A stretch of DNA of 64,000 nucleotides. It comes from JADJDM01 sp044352985. GTDB lineage: Bacteria > Bacteroidota > Bacteroidia > B-17B0 > Aurantibacillaceae. Below, in pieces: positions 63,312 through 64,000 of this stretch. Under the pieces are notes generated by a model. That model made no database searches. It was given only the letters and a program-made list of their open reading frames with translations, and was not told the DNA's origin. The translations under genes were made by a program, and so were the position numbers. Location of the stretch: positions 1-64,000 of the forward strand of contig JBILCU010000008.1 of the NCBI GenBank assembly GCA_044352985.1, read 5' to 3'. How positions within the stretch are numbered: position 1 is the first letter of the stretch; every line of letters starts with the position of its first letter.

Positions 63312-64000
63312 ATGTTTTGGAAATTTTTGAGATTTCTTTTTTTGCCGTACATCAAGTTTTATTTTAGAAAAAGTAAAGGGAAAAATTTGGAAGTAATAAA
63401 AACGGATTCCCCTGTTTTAATTGCTTTAAATCATCCCAATGCGTTTATTGACTCTATAGCGTTTTCTTGTATCCTATATAATCCAAGAACTTATTATATG
63501 GCTCGTGGCGATGCATTTAAAAAAGGCTTTATAAGTTATGTTCTTACTTCAACTGGTATAATTCCAATTTTTAGATTAAGAGATGGGGGAATTGAAGGAG
63601 TAAAGAAAAATAACGAATCGTTTTCCATAGCTTATAAAATGTGGAATAGAGGAAAAAAAATAATTGTTTTTCCAGAGGGATTATGTATTCAGGAAAGAAG
63701 ATTAAGACCAATTCAAAAAGGAACAGCTAGGATGGCTTTTGGGTTTAGTGAAGAAATGAAACGAGATGATTTTTTAATTATTCCGGTAAGCGTTACTTAT
63801 TCTCATCCTTCAAAATTTGGTTCAGATATTTTTTATGAAGTGGGCAAACCTATACAGGTTAAAAATTATCTTAATTTATATCAAACTAGTCCGGCAAAAG
63901 CAGTTAACGATTTAACTCGTGATTTAGAAAGTGAACTTAAAAAAATTACTCCGCATTTAAATGATAAAGATGGAGATATTTTACTCGAACAACTGCAGGA
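63312..64000 (+). CDS. PlsC-type glycerophosphate acyltransferase (3' end outside window)
   Basis: The frame opens at ATG 63312 (MFWKFLRFLFLPYIKFYFRK) and continues to the window end, so ~230 residues are seen. Acyltransferase motif I appears as ALNHPNAFIDS; the spacing is one residue longer than the classic HxxxxD, as in some Bacteroidota members. The glycerophosphate-binding motif is VFPEGLCIQERRLRPIQKGTARMAF. It should transfer an acyl group to a lysophospholipid or related acceptor at the inner membrane. The upstream ATG at 63304 is out of frame and quickly stopped. Confidence 0.85.
   Translation, partial: MFWKFLRFLFLPYIKFYFRKSKGKNLEVIKTDSPVLIALNHPNAFIDSIAFSCILYNPRTYYMARGDAFKKGFISYVLTSTGIIPIFRLRDGGIEGVKKNNESFSIAYKMWNRGKKIIVFPEGLCIQERRLRPIQKGTARMAFGFSEEMKRDDFLIIPVSVTYSHPSKFGSDIFYEVGKPIQVKNYLNLYQTSPAKAVNDLTRDLESELKKITPHLNDKDGDILLEQLQ

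Overview
The window is AT-rich DNA from a member of the Bacteroidota, probably a Flavobacteriales-like lineage. The evidence is several very large secreted proteins with type IX secretion (T9SS) or gliding-type C-terminal sorting domains, a PorP/SprF-family protein, an OmpA/TPR/PD40 protein resembling PorE, a TonB-dependent receptor, DUF3871 and DUF2027/Smr proteins, and promoter-like TAnnTTTG -7 elements in place of strong Shine-Dalgarno sites. No rRNA gene, intact tRNA gene or CRISPR array was seen.

Positions 1 to about 10764 are the right-hand part of an integrated genomic island. Its right end is marked by the 3' half of a tRNA-Val(TAC) gene, still followed by a terminator (10717-10805). 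The tRNA-proximal end with the intact tRNA, and perhaps the integrase, should lie beyond the left edge. The island carries a type I restriction-modification operon on the minus strand (hsdR, an unknown 508-aa gene, hsdM, and a coiled-coil gene running off the left edge). That operon is decayed: hsdR has an in-frame TAA at codon 164, and its 3' end is fused to what looks like the last ~46 codons of an hsdS, so the specificity subunit is missing and hsdM is left alone. Further right are an AAA-type ATPase, a radC-like gene broken both by a TAA and by an ISL3-type insertion sequence with an 8-bp target duplication, and a DUF3871 gene. These are common cargo of Bacteroidota mobile elements.

From about 10970 on the content is core chromosome: a 50-aa Cys/Lys-rich gene, rarA, an Smr-domain gene, a TolB-like propeller/outer-membrane barrel protein, a half-size TauE/SafE permease, an M20 amidohydrolase, a 1312-aa type B T9SS cargo, a B12-binding radical SAM enzyme, an RluF-type pseudouridine synthase, cca with an HD domain, era and ornithine aminotransferase. 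Next come small secreted proteins, an HMA-domain protein paired with a TonB-dependent receptor (a probable metal/copper unit), and a translationally coupled ClC channel and NhaD-like antiporter.

From 36.6 to 48 kb a PorP/SprF gene is divergent from a 10-kb gene for a 3356-aa repetitive type A T9SS cargo. After tryptophan 2,3-dioxygenase and the PorE-like protein there is a compact run of methyltransferase, PAP2 phosphatase, GT39-like glycosyltransferase and MFS transporter genes, probably concerned with envelope lipids or glycans. The right end holds another T9SS cargo, a beta-CASP nuclease, a small XRE regulator, heme A synthase, a full-size TauE/SafE permease with a G9 tract, rpsP with a long low-complexity tail, a GAF histidine kinase, and a PlsC-type acyltransferase cut by the window end.
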